Shown here: piece after piece, positions 1 through 6,348 of the stretch
Position numbering within the stretch: the stretch's first letter is position 1
Layout of the letters: the number at the start of each line of letters is the position of its first letter
From: CAXMST01 sp964196325
Lineage (GTDB): Bacteria > Actinomycetota > Thermoleophilia > Solirubrobacterales > 70-9
Direction of reading: 5' to 3'
NCBI GenBank assembly: GCA_964196325.1
Contig: CAXMST010000173.1
Span: forward strand, 1-7,149
DNA: 7,149 nucleotides
Notes under the pieces: generated by a model
What the model saw: only the letters and a program-made list of their open reading frames with translations
The model's database searches: none
Told to the model about the DNA's origin: nothing
Program-made: the position numbers and the translations under genes

Positions 1-2
1 AG

Positions 3-269
3 TTCGGTCCGTGGCGGCTGTCAACTCCGCTGGCAAACATCACCGATGCCGCGGTGACGGGGCCATACGCGTTCTGGAAAACCGCGGGCCCCGCGCGCCT
101 GGCGATCACCGACCGGGGCCTGACATTCGCGACCAACGGGAAGAGCGGCGTCCTCATTTCATTTCGCACCCCGGTCCGCGGACTCGAGCCACTTGGAGTC
201 ATCCGTCACCCTGAGCTGACCGTCACCGTCGCTGAGGTGGATAGGTTGGCGAAGCTGTTGCGAAGCTAG
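3..269 (+). CDS. Conserved actinobacterial hypothetical protein, C-terminal part (5' end outside window)
   Basis: The reading frame is open from the left edge to a TAG at 267-269, giving about 88 residues. It begins FGPWRLSTPLANI and continues with VTGPYAFWKTAGPARL, GLTFATN and GVLISFRTPV, and ends with an RHPELTVTV segment and a short helix. From memory, this pattern (FGPWR..TPL.N, GPY..K..GPA.L, GLTFATN, PV.G..P.G..RHP..TVTV) is a conserved actinobacterial family of unknown function, and family members end at about this point, so the C-terminus looks intact. An internal ATG at 54 exists, but the conserved residues upstream of it show that the gene starts outside the window. No function is assigned. 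There is no catalytic motif, signal peptide or membrane segment in the visible part. The next gene on the same strand starts about 66 bp downstream, and no strong terminator is seen between them. Confidence 0.75.
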   Translation, partial: FGPWRLSTPLANITDAAVTGPYAFWKTAGPARLAITDRGLTFATNGKSGVLISFRTPVRGLEPLGVIRHPELTVTVAEVDRLAKLLRS

Positions 270-319
270 CCCGAGAGTCCCAACAAGCCTCAAGAAATCC
301 CTGCAAATCGATAGCCCGG

Positions 320-333
320 ATCGGGGGCCCGAT
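320..333. repeat. 14-bp inverted repeat just upstream of the nuclease-like gene
   Basis: ATCGGG and CCCGAT are perfect 6-bp inverted arms around a 2-nt centre (GG). The repeat ends 2 nt before the GTG at 336. It could be a small operator or could mask the start region in RNA, but in GC-rich DNA a 6-bp arm is weak evidence. Confidence 0.25.
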
Positions 334-335
334 TC

Positions 336-1142
336 GTGTCTCGCTGCGACGTACGGATCGTCGGACGAGTTCGTCTGGGTAACGCGCCGAACCGTGGCTC
401 ATCGGGCGACACGGAATCCCCGGTCCGCCGGGCTTTTCGTCAGTCCTTCCATGTGCCGGAGAACCCGAACGAAGAGCTGTTTCGACTCTACCTCGATCAC
501 CACGGTCTGAGCTACGAGTTCGAGCCTAGGCTTCCGACCCTAAAGAAACCGGATTTCAGGATCTGGCGCGATGCGAGGCACCCTGTCGTAGTCGAAGTGG
601 AGGGCTTCTCTCGGAAGGCGCGGCCTCCGAAGCCGTTTCAACGCGTAGGAGCTTCGGATCCGGCAGAAGAGTTGAAGCCGCTCCGCAACGCGATCAAAGC
701 TGGGGCAGCGCAGCTTCGAGACCTTGCTGGTCAGGGAATACCGCTTGTCGTAGCGCTTGGAAACGCCGAGGGCGCGGAAGTGAGCCTTAGCGGGGCGGAC
801 CTGCAAGGCGCCATAGAGTGGAATCCTCGTGTGGTGATGCTCATCAATCCAGGGACCGGCGCGGCTGAGGACGAGTTCTATGACCCGCGAAGTGGTAAGG
901 CTCGCGATCACCGCTACCTCTCGGCGGCGCTCACGTTTTACATCCACCCGAGCCAACAGGGGCGGGCGCAGGAGGAGTTCGTCGGACTCTGGGCCGACGC
1001 CATCCAGAACAAGCAGCCGCGCCCATGCGTTGATGTAGTTCGTTTCGAGCGCGAGAAGGCGGTCGCACTCCCTGAGATCTTCGTCGGGGAGCACGACCGG
1101 ATATGGGACTACGACGGGTCCGGCTTTGAGCGGATCCGTTGA
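336..1142 (+). CDS. Orphan protein with PD-(D/E)XK nuclease-like core
   Basis: The protein is 268 residues from a GTG start at 336. An in-frame GTG at 453 (residue 40) is an equally possible start, because the first 40 residues look poorly structured; neither start has a strong ribosome binding site. Visible core: a helix with PNEELFRLYL (about 43-52), then YEFEP (60-64), KPDF (71-74, with D73) and a hydrophobic strand VVVEVE (84-89, with E87 and E89). These are followed by a helix with KAGAAQLRDL (121-130) and a strand IPLVVALGN (135-143). An acidic residue, a strand with E-x-E/K and a downstream helix with Lys/Gln is the layout of the PD-(D/E)XK nuclease fold. The usual Lys of E-x-K is Glu here, so activity is uncertain. 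A segment HRYLSAALTFY (192-202) resembles the C-terminal strand of some stand-alone members of that fold. No methylase or other restriction partner lies next to it. Base composition looks less GC-rich than the neighbours, which may point to transfer. The fold assignment is inference. Confidence 0.7.
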   Translation: MSRCDVRIVGRVRLGNAPNRGSSGDTESPVRRAFRQSFHVPENPNEELFRLYLDHHGLSYEFEPRLPTLKKPDFRIWRDARHPVVVEVEGFSRKARPPKPFQRVGASDPAEELKPLRNAIKAGAAQLRDLAGQGIPLVVALGNAEGAEVSLSGADLQGAIEWNPRVVMLINPGTGAAEDEFYDPRSGKARDHRYLSAALTFYIHPSQQGRAQEEFVGLWADAIQNKQPRPCVDVVRFEREKAVALPEIFVGEHDRIWDYDGSGFERIR

Positions 1143-1502
1143 CCACCCAGATCGAACGGCCGATTGCGATCGACGGTCCGAGCCATTTGGCTGCCGTGGA
1201 GCTGTGGACCGGTGCAGGCCCTTCACTTTCGGGGGGATCGTCCGATCCGTGAACGGCGCCGCCGCGCCGCTTGCATTCGGCCCCGATCGCCGCCCGTTGC
1301 GGGTCGAGCCCGGCGCCGATTGCGAGGACGTCGTGCGTCGGCACGCTCTACGCCGCCGACGCGCCGGGGTGCGCGGGTCGGGTCCGATGCGGGCGGATGG
1401 CCGGACACAGATCGATTCCATGGCGGCCCGCGGCCACGGCGGCGGCTGCGACTCGGCCGCTCACCGGTCGGCTCGAACTGGACCTGCCGGCCGGGTTGGG
1501 CC
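1143..1502. other. 360-bp gap with no convincing gene
   Basis: This stretch lies between the nuclease-like gene and the 3' end of the minus-strand DUF1684 gene. Several frames are open on both strands, but their translations are Arg/Pro/Ala-rich without recognisable motifs, as expected of GC-rich non-coding DNA. I see no tRNA, no T-run terminator and no clear repeat. It could be a decayed gene or the scar of an insertion, but nothing in the sequence shows which. Confidence 0.5.
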
Positions 1503-2117
1503 TCACGCCAGGATTCGCTCACCGGCCTGCACCCCGACCTCGAGCCTGTTCGGCGGCGGCGCCAGCGGGCAGACCCACCGCCCGTCATAGGAGCACGACG
1601 GGTTGTAGGCGAAGTTGAGGTCGAGCACGAGCCTCCCGTTCTCCTCGCCGAGGTCGGCGCCCTTGACCGTGTCAAGGACGTAGCGGCCGGCGCCGTAGGT
1701 TTCCTTTCCTGACGTTCGGTCGGCGAACGGCAGGAAGATTCCACCGCCGTAGGCCTCGAGCCAGTAGAGCTCGAGCTCCAGCGGCTCGCCGGTGAGCTCG
1801 AACCTCGCGAGCGCGAATCGCGTGAAAACGTAGGGGTCCTCGCCGCTGGTCGCGATCTCCAGCCTGCGCGGCTCCGCGGCATCCGGCTCGGCGAGGACCC
1901 GAAGCGCCGGGTCGTAGTCGAAGAAGGGGAGGCCGCCGAACGCCCCGCGCTCGGCGAGGGGAATCGGTGACTGGGGATGCTCGGAGAAGAGCCCGTCGCG
2001 AACCTCGCGCCACCGCCGCCATCCGACCTCAGGGTCCTCGATCTCTCGCACTTCCGCGTAGAGCGCGAACACCCTCCGTTTCCAGTCGAGGAGCGAGTGG
2101 GGCTTCCTCGGCGCCAT
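1503..2117 (-). CDS. DUF1684 family protein
   Basis: This complete 204-residue protein starts at ATG 2117 and ends at 1503. It shows the full run of DUF1684 (PF07920) features: an N-terminal DWKRRVFALYAEVR helix (11-24), WRRWREVRDGLFSEHPQSP (33-51), FFDYDPALRV (65-74), ELYWLEAYGGGIFLPF (116-131), the ETYGAGRYVLDT / KGADLG segment (139-157), and NFAYNPSCSYDGRW followed by CPLAPPPNRL (168-192). The length is normal for the short, soluble actinobacterial members, and there is no signal peptide or lipobox. The biochemical role of the family is unknown to me; the invariant Gly/Tyr-rich and YNPSC..W.CPLAP blocks suggest a ligand-binding or catalytic pocket, which is inference. The gene stands alone. 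A TAnnnT box 7 nt before the ATG suggests a leaderless transcript. The start is supported because the family's first helix begins about 10 residues in. Confidence 0.93.
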   Translation of the reverse strand: MAPRKPHSLLDWKRRVFALYAEVREIEDPEVGWRRWREVRDGLFSEHPQSPIPLAERGAFGGLPFFDYDPALRVLAEPDAAEPRRLEIATSGEDPYVFTRFALARFELTGEPLELELYWLEAYGGGIFLPFADRTSGKETYGAGRYVLDTVKGADLGEENGRLVLDLNFAYNPSCSYDGRWVCPLAPPPNRLEVGVQAGERILA

Positions 2118-2124
2118 TGCGGCG

Positions 2125-2130
2125 ACCCTA
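2125..2130 (-). promoter_or_regulatory. Probable -10 box of DUF1684 gene (leaderless)
   Basis: On the minus strand TAGGGT fits the actinobacterial TAnnnT -10 pattern and sits 7 nt before the ATG at 2117, so transcription would begin at or next to the start codon. No convincing -35 is seen and there is no Shine-Dalgarno sequence. Confidence 0.45.
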
Positions 2131-2265
2131 GAGGATCACCGCGGCCCCCCGCCAGTTCGGCCAGGCATCGGTGGTCGGCAGGCTCTCCTGCCCGCGGGCT
2201 GAACACGGGCGGAACGTATCTCCGAGGCTCCCCGCGGCCTTGCCTCGTGGTGACGGACACGCTCC

Positions 2266-2287
2266 GCGCGATGGTTTGCGCGATGGT
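2266..2287. repeat. Tandem 10-bp direct repeat, 12-bp period
   Basis: GCGCGATGGT occurs twice (2266-2275 and 2278-2287) separated by TT. It lies in the gap between the DUF1684 gene and the tRNA. Two half-sites about one helical turn apart could bind a regulator, or it may be chance. No gene start is close by. Confidence 0.4.
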
Positions 2288-2394
2288 CCCCACAGGCGTG
2301 AGCGGCCGGACCGGGCTTTTGGACAATCGCCGGGCCTGCATCTCAGCCAGGCCGAAAACCGCCATTCCAAGCGCCATTACGGCCTCATTGCCAG

Positions 2395-2468
<74 letters not shown>

Positions 2469-2543
2469 TAGCGCGGGGTCAAGCCTCCCGCGGCGGGGAA
2501 GTGTAGAGGGAGGGGGCGGGGCTCCGCGGGGGCTGACCTCACG

Positions 2544-2987
2544 CTAGGACGGCTCCTCGTCGGCGTCCTCGAGCTCGGCTAGGCGGACGCGCACCTGCTC
2601 GAGTAGCTGCTCGGCCTCTCCCGGGTCGATCTCAAAGCCCGGCTCTTCCTGTTGCCCTCGGCGTAGGGCCCCCGCCCCGGCCAGCAGGGCGAGGATCTCG
2701 TCGCTGATCTGGTCGGCTCCCTCGATCCGATGGCTGCCGGTGCTGATCTGGGGCGTCCCGGCGGCGATCGCACGACCGATCATCTGCGCCAGCTCGGCGG
2801 GGCTCGCGCCGGGGAGAGTCATCGGCTCAGGCTCACCTGCGGTCGGCGGCTCGGCTCCTACGTCGTCGGGGTCGTCTTCGTCCCCGACTACCCGCGCCGC
2901 GATCGCCTCCAGATCCTGAGCGGAGATCGCGCTCTCTCGCTGGTGGCGCTCTCGCAGGCGCCGGCGCAGGTGGTCGCGGAGGCCCAT
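2544..2987 (-). CDS. Small acidic hypothetical protein
   Basis: This is a 147-residue protein with ATG at 2987, and I do not recognise the family. It begins with a strongly basic helix (GLRDHLRRRLRERHQR, 2-17). An acidic, Pro-rich segment around residues 35-56 (GDEDDPDD and onward) follows. The middle is hydrophobic-helical (SPAELAQMIGRAIAAG, 62-77), and the C-terminal helix is acidic (EAEQLLEQVRVRLAELEDADEE, from about 124). No membrane segment, signal peptide or Cys/His metal site is present, so it is probably cytoplasmic. It is transcribed divergently from the P450 gene over a 101-bp region. The start is supported by a TAnnnT box exactly 6 nt upstream and by the P450 promoter region lying directly beyond. 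Its coding strand shows ordinary GC-rich codon use. It may share control with the P450 through the palindrome in the intergenic region, but any functional link is inference. Confidence 0.7.
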   Translation of the reverse strand: MGLRDHLRRRLRERHQRESAISAQDLEAIAARVVGDEDDPDDVGAEPPTAGEPEPMTLPGASPAELAQMIGRAIAAGTPQISTGSHRIEGADQISDEILALLAGAGALRRGQQEEPGFEIDPGEAEQLLEQVRVRLAELEDADEEPS

Positions 2988-2993
2988 CGAGCA

Positions 2994-2999
2994 AGGTTA
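2994..2999 (-). promoter_or_regulatory. Probable -10 box of the small acidic protein gene (leaderless)
   Basis: On the minus strand TAACCT fits TAnnnT and lies 6 nt before the ATG at 2987, implying a transcript that starts at the start codon. No Shine-Dalgarno sequence is present and no clear -35 is found. Confidence 0.45.
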
Positions 3000-3023
3000 G
3001 CCACGGCTCCACAGTCGACGGGC

Positions 3024-3052
3024 TCGAATACTGGCCAGCTAGCCAGTATTGT
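3024..3052 (+). promoter_or_regulatory. Candidate core promoter of the P450 gene
   Basis: TCGAAT (3024-3029) as a weak -35 and TATTGT (3047-3052) as a -10 fitting TAnnnT are separated by 17 bp. Initiation would fall near 3059, leaving a leader of about 30 nt that contains the ribosome binding site. The -35 matches the TTGACA consensus at only half its positions. Confidence 0.4.
3027..3050. promoter_or_regulatory. 24-bp palindromic operator in the P450 divergent promoter region
   Basis: AATACTGGC and GCCAGTATT are perfect 9-bp inverted arms separated by CAGCTA, whose central AGCT keeps the same dyad, leaving only one mismatched pair over 24 bp. It occupies the space between, and overlaps, the candidate -35 and -10 of the P450 gene, and lies about 40-63 bp upstream of the divergent gene's start. 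It is an AT-containing island in very GC-rich DNA. Size and symmetry fit a dimeric repressor such as a TetR-family protein; the regulator itself is not in the window. A transcribed hairpin is less likely, because the repeat lies upstream of the predicted transcription start. Confidence 0.7.
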
Positions 3053-3077
3053 CCCCGGCAGCGCACCCGACGACCCT

Positions 3078-3083
3078 GGAGAG
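3078..3083 (+). promoter_or_regulatory. Ribosome binding site of the P450 gene
   Basis: GGAGAG lies 5 nt before the ATG at 3089. It fixes the start and shows that this gene has a leadered transcript, unlike its divergent neighbour. Confidence 0.75.
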
Positions 3084-3088
3084 ACCGC

Positions 3089-4342
3089 ATGGAGAAGAGC
3101 ACTGTCCCCGCCAAGCCCGAGGATCTGGCCAAGCGCCCTCTGGACGAGGTCCACATCTCCGACGCCGAGTACTGGGAGGGGGGCCCTCCCTATGAGGTCT
3201 TCAAGCGGATGCGCTCCGAGTGCCCCGTGCACTGGAGCGAGGTCAACGAGTACCCGAACGAGGACGGCTTCCACTCGCTGACCAAGGCCGCCGACGTTTA
3301 CACCGTGAGCCGCGACTGGCGGACCTTCTCCTCCGAGATCGGCGGCTGCACGGCGCTCACCCATGCGATCCCGTTGGAGCTGATGCGGTCGATGTTCATC
3401 GGCATGGACCCGCCCAAGCACGACCGGATCAAGAGCCTCTTCCAGCGCGGCTTCACACCGAAGCGGATCGCCGGCCACGAGGATGAGATCCGGCAGTTCA
3501 CCTGCGAGGTGCTCGACTCGATCGCCGACCGGGGCGAGTGCGACCTGGTCACTGACGTCGCCCAGCCGGTCGTCTCCCGGGTGATCGGCAGCTTCATGGG
3601 CATTCCGGCCGAGGACGACGCCGAGTGGGCCACGATGATGAACACCACCCTGGGCGCGAGCGACCCGGAGGTGAGCCCCGGCACGGTCGACGAGGTGATG
3701 CAGCGCGAGCTGCCCAAGATCTTCAGTCGCTGCATGGACCTGGTCGCCAAGCGCCGCGAGAACCCGACCGACGATCTGACCAGCGTCCTGGTTCACGCCG
3801 AGATCGACGGGGAGAAGCTCAGCGACGACGAGATCGTGATGGGATTCTTCCTGCTGGTCGCCGCCGGAAACGACTCGACCAAGGCCACCTACACCTCGGG
3901 CATGCAGGCACTGATGGAGCATCCCGACCAGCAGGCGATGCTGGCCGCCGATCCCGCGCTGATCCCCGGCGCGGTCGAGGAGGCTCTGCGGATGTTCCCC
4001 GCCTTCGCCCACTTCCGCCGGACCGCGACCCGCGACACAGAGATCGGCGGGACCGCGATCGCCGAGGGCGAGAAGGTGGTCATGTGGTATGTCTCCTCAA
4101 ACCGCGACGAGGACGTCTACGACGACCCCGACCGCTTCGACGTGCACCGAAACCCCGAGCATCAGGCGTTCGGGGCCGGCGGGCGCCACTTCTGCCTCGG
4201 CGCCGCCCTCGCGCGACTCGAGCTGAAGATCCTCTTCGAGGAGACGATCAAGCGGCTCCCCGAGATGAAGATCGCGGGCGAGCCCGCCTACGTCGTCTCG
4301 GGCTTCCTCAATCAGCTGCGGACGTTGCCGGTCCGCTGGTAA
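3089..4342 (+). CDS. Cytochrome P450 monooxygenase
   Basis: This is a complete 417-residue bacterial class P450 with a good ribosome binding site. Landmarks in order: the C-helix motif MDPPKHDRIKSLFQRGF (106-122), the I-helix oxygen-activation segment AAGNDST (258-264), ExxR as E298-A-L-R301, the PDRF segment (348-350 region), and the heme loop FGAGGRHFCLGAALAR (361-376) with Cys369 as the proximal iron ligand. It is soluble, with no N-terminal membrane anchor, so it needs separate ferredoxin and reductase partners; none lies in the window. In the I-helix the usual acid-Thr pair (Asp251-Thr252 in P450cam) is Asp262-Ser263, a conservative change that keeps a hydroxyl. The overall motifs resemble actinobacterial P450s such as CYP124/125/142, which oxidise sterol or branched-lipid side chains, but the substrate cannot be read from sequence. 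A palindrome overlaps the candidate promoter, suggesting repression that is relieved by a ligand. The 3' end overlaps the convergent ferric-reductase-like gene by 35 bp. Confidence 0.96.
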   Translation: MEKSTVPAKPEDLAKRPLDEVHISDAEYWEGGPPYEVFKRMRSECPVHWSEVNEYPNEDGFHSLTKAADVYTVSRDWRTFSSEIGGCTALTHAIPLELMRSMFIGMDPPKHDRIKSLFQRGFTPKRIAGHEDEIRQFTCEVLDSIADRGECDLVTDVAQPVVSRVIGSFMGIPAEDDAEWATMMNTTLGASDPEVSPGTVDEVMQRELPKIFSRCMDLVAKRRENPTDDLTSVLVHAEIDGEKLSDDEIVMGFFLLVAAGNDSTKATYTSGMQALMEHPDQQAMLAADPALIPGAVEEALRMFPAFAHFRRTATRDTEIGGTAIAEGEKVVMWYVSSNRDEDVYDDPDRFDVHRNPEHQAFGAGGRHFCLGAALARLELKILFEETIKRLPEMKIAGEPAYVVSGFLNQLRTLPVRW

Positions 4343-4922
4343 GAGTCGCGGGTACACGTCGCGGCTTCGCTGCCCGGGCCGGATTCTCACGCTTAGGCAG
4401 AAACCGCGCGACGACCAACGCCAACGCCACGGGGACGGGAGCCAATAGCGCCCAGCGCACCGCCGGAATCGCCGCATCGGTGCCGGCCCCGAGGGCGTGC
4501 ACCAGCGACAGCCCCCAGGCGACGACGATGTAGCGGTGGGCGTTGCGCCAACGCTTGGTGCCGACCCGCTTGCGGGCGTAGTAGCTGAGCCCGAGCGCCG
4601 CGGCCAGGTAGCCGCCGACGATGCCGGCCGCCACGAACCCGGGCCGGTAGTCGATCGCGAAGGGCAGCGCCACTCCGTCGAGACCGGGCCGCAGCCAGGG
4701 GTCGCCGAGCAGGGTCGCCCCATGGGCGCCGATCGCAACCAGGCCGGCCACGGCGAGCTGCTCATGCAGCGCGTTCAGCACCCGCGGCAGCCCAGGGCTG
4801 CGAAAGCGCTTGCTGGCCATCGCCAAGCCGAGCAGGACCGAGGCCGTGATCAGCGCGATCGCGACCAGTCCCGAGGCTCGGCTCGCGAGCCACCAGATGT
4901 GCTCGGAGGGCTGCGGGTTCAT
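4308..4922 (-). CDS. Ferric reductase-like heme membrane protein
   Basis: This 204-residue integral membrane protein has about five hydrophobic helices (near 15-34, 54-72, 96-115, 130-145 and 157-173). The N-terminus EHIWWLASRASGLVA and the paired histidines H53/H67 (H-x13-H) and H129/H142 (H-x12-H) fit the ferric-reductase-like transmembrane domain (PF01794), in which histidines on two helices hold b-type heme. There is no FAD/NADPH-binding domain, so, as in MsrQ-type proteins, electrons must come from a separate flavoprotein or quinol. It is the last gene of the operon: its ATG overlaps the ApbE stop as ATGA, and GAGGTG (4928-4933 on the plus strand) precedes it by 5 nt. The pairing with an ApbE flavin transferase suggests a membrane electron-transfer chain using covalently bound FMN, which is inference. 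The C-terminal tail (after about 175) is basic and cytosolic-looking, and its last 35 nt overlap the P450 gene on the other strand. Confidence 0.88.
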   Translation of the reverse strand: MNPQPSEHIWWLASRASGLVAIALITASVLLGLAMASKRFRSPGLPRVLNALHEQLAVAGLVAIGAHGATLLGDPWLRPGLDGVALPFAIDYRPGFVAAGIVGGYLAAALGLSYYARKRVGTKRWRNAHRYIVVAWGLSLVHALGAGTDAAIPAVRWALLAPVPVALALVVARFLPKRENPARAAKPRRVPATLTSGPATSAAD

Positions 4923-5935
4923 GCCGCCACCTCGGGCCGATCTCCGGCGCCGCGGGCGACCGCGACATGGGAGCCGTCGTCGAGTACGAACAGCCCTCCG
5001 TAGTCGCTGAGATGCTCGCGAGCGCCGGCCGGACCGGCGAGCAGGGCGGCCTTGGCGAGAGCCTCGGCGCGGACTGCGTCCGGCGCCAGCGCGGTGGCCG
5101 AGATCACCCCGGTCCAGGCGGGCTCGCCGGTCGAGGGGTCGAGCAGATGGTGGGCGTAACCCTGGCCCCGCCTCCAGATTCGAGCGTCGATCCCCGAGGT
5201 GGCGACGGCGCCGGAGCCGAGCAGCACCTCGCGGTGCAGGGAGCTGTCCAGGGGGTGCGCGACGGCTACCGCGTAGGGGTCGAGGCGGGTCGCGGCACCG
5301 CCGACTTGGATGTCGCCTCCGCAGTCGACCAGGTAGCGGCAGTAGCCGCGCAGCCGCTCGGCGGCGAGATCGGCGGCCAGGCCCTTTCCGATGCCGCCGC
5401 TGTCGATGCGCAGGCCCGGAGGGCGGGAGATCGTCCCGCGCCCCTCGTTCACCGATATCGATCGCCAGCGGCGACCCGGGTTTGGCGCGCCCGGTCGGCG
5501 CCGGGGGGCGCCGGTCAAGGCATCGCCCAGGATCCGATCGCGACGCGAGCTGCGCGAGCGCTCGTAGCCGGCCTCCTCGATCTCGGAGACGAGGGTCGGG
5601 TCAACCAGGCCGCCGGTCACCTCCGCCGCCTCGAGGGCGGCGCTGACCAACGTCCGTAGCAGCGGGGAGGCCTCGTGGACCGGCGCCGAATCGGCGTTGA
5701 GCTCGCAGAGCTCGCTCTCGTCTCGAAACCGGGAGAGGCGTCGGTCGTAGCTCTCGATCCAGGCGCGGAGCGCCGCCGCCGCCTCGGCGGCCGGCGGCAG
5801 ATCCGGCCTGGTGGGAGCGCCGATCTGCACCCGTACCGTCGTTCCCATCGCCTCGAACGAGAGATCGGCCCGCTCGCCTGCGGGCGAGTCCAGCAGCTCG
5901 AGCGACCCGAGCGTGATCTCGGTCGGGCCGCTCAT
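4919..5935 (-). CDS. apbE: FAD:protein FMN transferase (ApbE family)
   Basis: This 338-residue protein has the ApbE motifs in order: EAMGTTVRV (28-36), DRRLSRFRDESELCELN (64-80), GGLVDPTL (108-115), RIDSGGIGKGLAADLA (176-191), DCGGDIQVGG (204-213), ATSGIDARIW then YAHHLLDPSTGEPA (245-254, 260-273), and AEALAKAALLAG (290-301). ApbE enzymes use Mg2+ to transfer FMN from FAD onto a Thr or Ser of target proteins. The last motif is normally AD-A-L-(A/S)-T-A, whose Asp and Thr hold Mg2+; here they are Glu291 and Lys295, so metal binding may be altered. No signal peptide or lipobox is present, so the enzyme is probably cytoplasmic, unlike the exported ApbE of many bacteria. It overlaps both neighbours by 4 nt (ATGA at 5932-5935 and 4919-4922), pointing to coupled translation with the membrane proteins around it. 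I see no FMN-acceptor protein in the window. Confidence 0.93.
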   Translation of the reverse strand: MSGPTEITLGSLELLDSPAGERADLSFEAMGTTVRVQIGAPTRPDLPPAAEAAAALRAWIESYDRRLSRFRDESELCELNADSAPVHEASPLLRTLVSAALEAAEVTGGLVDPTLVSEIEEAGYERSRSSRRDRILGDALTGAPRRRPGAPNPGRRWRSISVNEGRGTISRPPGLRIDSGGIGKGLAADLAAERLRGYCRYLVDCGGDIQVGGAATRLDPYAVAVAHPLDSSLHREVLLGSGAVATSGIDARIWRRGQGYAHHLLDPSTGEPAWTGVISATALAPDAVRAEALAKAALLAGPAGAREHLSDYGGLFVLDDGSHVAVARGAGDRPEVAA

Positions 5936-6348
5936 GAGCTCTGGGTGACGGGTTGTGCGGGCGCGGGTGGGGGTGCGGGGGCGGGGGCGGGAGCCGGTGC
6001 CGGGGTGCTGACCGCCGCCGGGGCGGGTGCCGTCGCGGTCGGCTTCGGCTCCTCGACGACCCGCACCTTGACCACCTTGCGGTGGACCACGGGGCGCTTG
6101 ACCTTGGCGGTGGCCGCGACGGCCGCCGGCTCGCCGGCGCCGAGCGCCGGATCCTGGCCGCTGGCGAGGCGCCAGGAAAGTCCGCCGAGCAGGGCCAGAA
6201 AGACCGCGAGCGAGGCCGTCACGACACTGAAGCCACTGGGGCGCCGGGCGGGCCGGGACCGCGAACTCGCGGCCCCGGGCCCGTCGGAGCCCGTCTTCGA
6301 CTCCTTCTCGCGCGGCGAGGATGGCTCGGAGGAGCGTGGGCTAGTCAT
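5932..6348 (-). CDS. Single-pass membrane protein with basic motif and Pro/Ala-rich tail
   Basis: This is a 138-residue protein that I do not recognise. I chose the ATG at 6348, which overlaps the upstream stop in ATGACTAG; a longer frame from 6399 only adds Arg/Thr-rich residues read from the acidic-tail codons of the previous gene. Layout: a Ser/Arg-rich cytosolic N-terminus (1-38), one membrane helix (about 39-60, FSVVTASLAVFLALLGGLSW), an outer region with a basic segment KVKRPVVHRKVVKVRVV (82-98), and a Pro/Ala repeat tail (about 105-132) resembling the stiff spacers of TonB-like proteins. Basic residues before the helix predict an N-in, C-out topology. The segment RPVVHRKVVK matches one in the preceding gene's product. 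The stop overlaps the ApbE start as ATGA. GAG/GAC codons of the upstream gene provide a purine-rich stretch before the ATG. It may anchor or space a redox partner across the envelope, which is inference; no FMN-binding or heme motif is seen. Confidence 0.72.
   Translation of the reverse strand: MTSPRSSEPSSPREKESKTGSDGPGAASSRSRPARRPSGFSVVTASLAVFLALLGGLSWRLASGQDPALGAGEPAAVAATAKVKRPVVHRKVVKVRVVEEPKPTATAPAPAAVSTPAPAPAPAPAPPPAPAQPVTQSS

Noticed and set aside
540..1421. Long minus-strand frame opposite the nuclease-like gene
   Set aside because: It is antisense to a gene with a coherent fold pattern, and its own translation is Arg-rich and without motifs.
2333..2353. Stem-loop (GGCCTG/CAGGCC arms, 9-nt loop) downstream of the tRNA as a terminator
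   Set aside because: The stem is only 6 bp and no T-run follows on the minus strand, so a terminator call is not supported.
1223..2377. Long open minus-strand frame (384 codons) covering the DUF1684 gene
   Set aside because: It overlaps the clear DUF1684 gene in another frame, and its translation is Arg/Ser/Pro-rich without motifs, as expected of a shadow in GC-rich DNA. Its first 60 residues look a little more protein-like but have no separate stop or recognisable family.
2888..4012. 374-codon minus-strand frame antisense to the P450
   Set aside because: It is the mirror of the P450 codons, rich in His/Val/Leu/Gly without family motifs, and the P450 on the other strand is certain.
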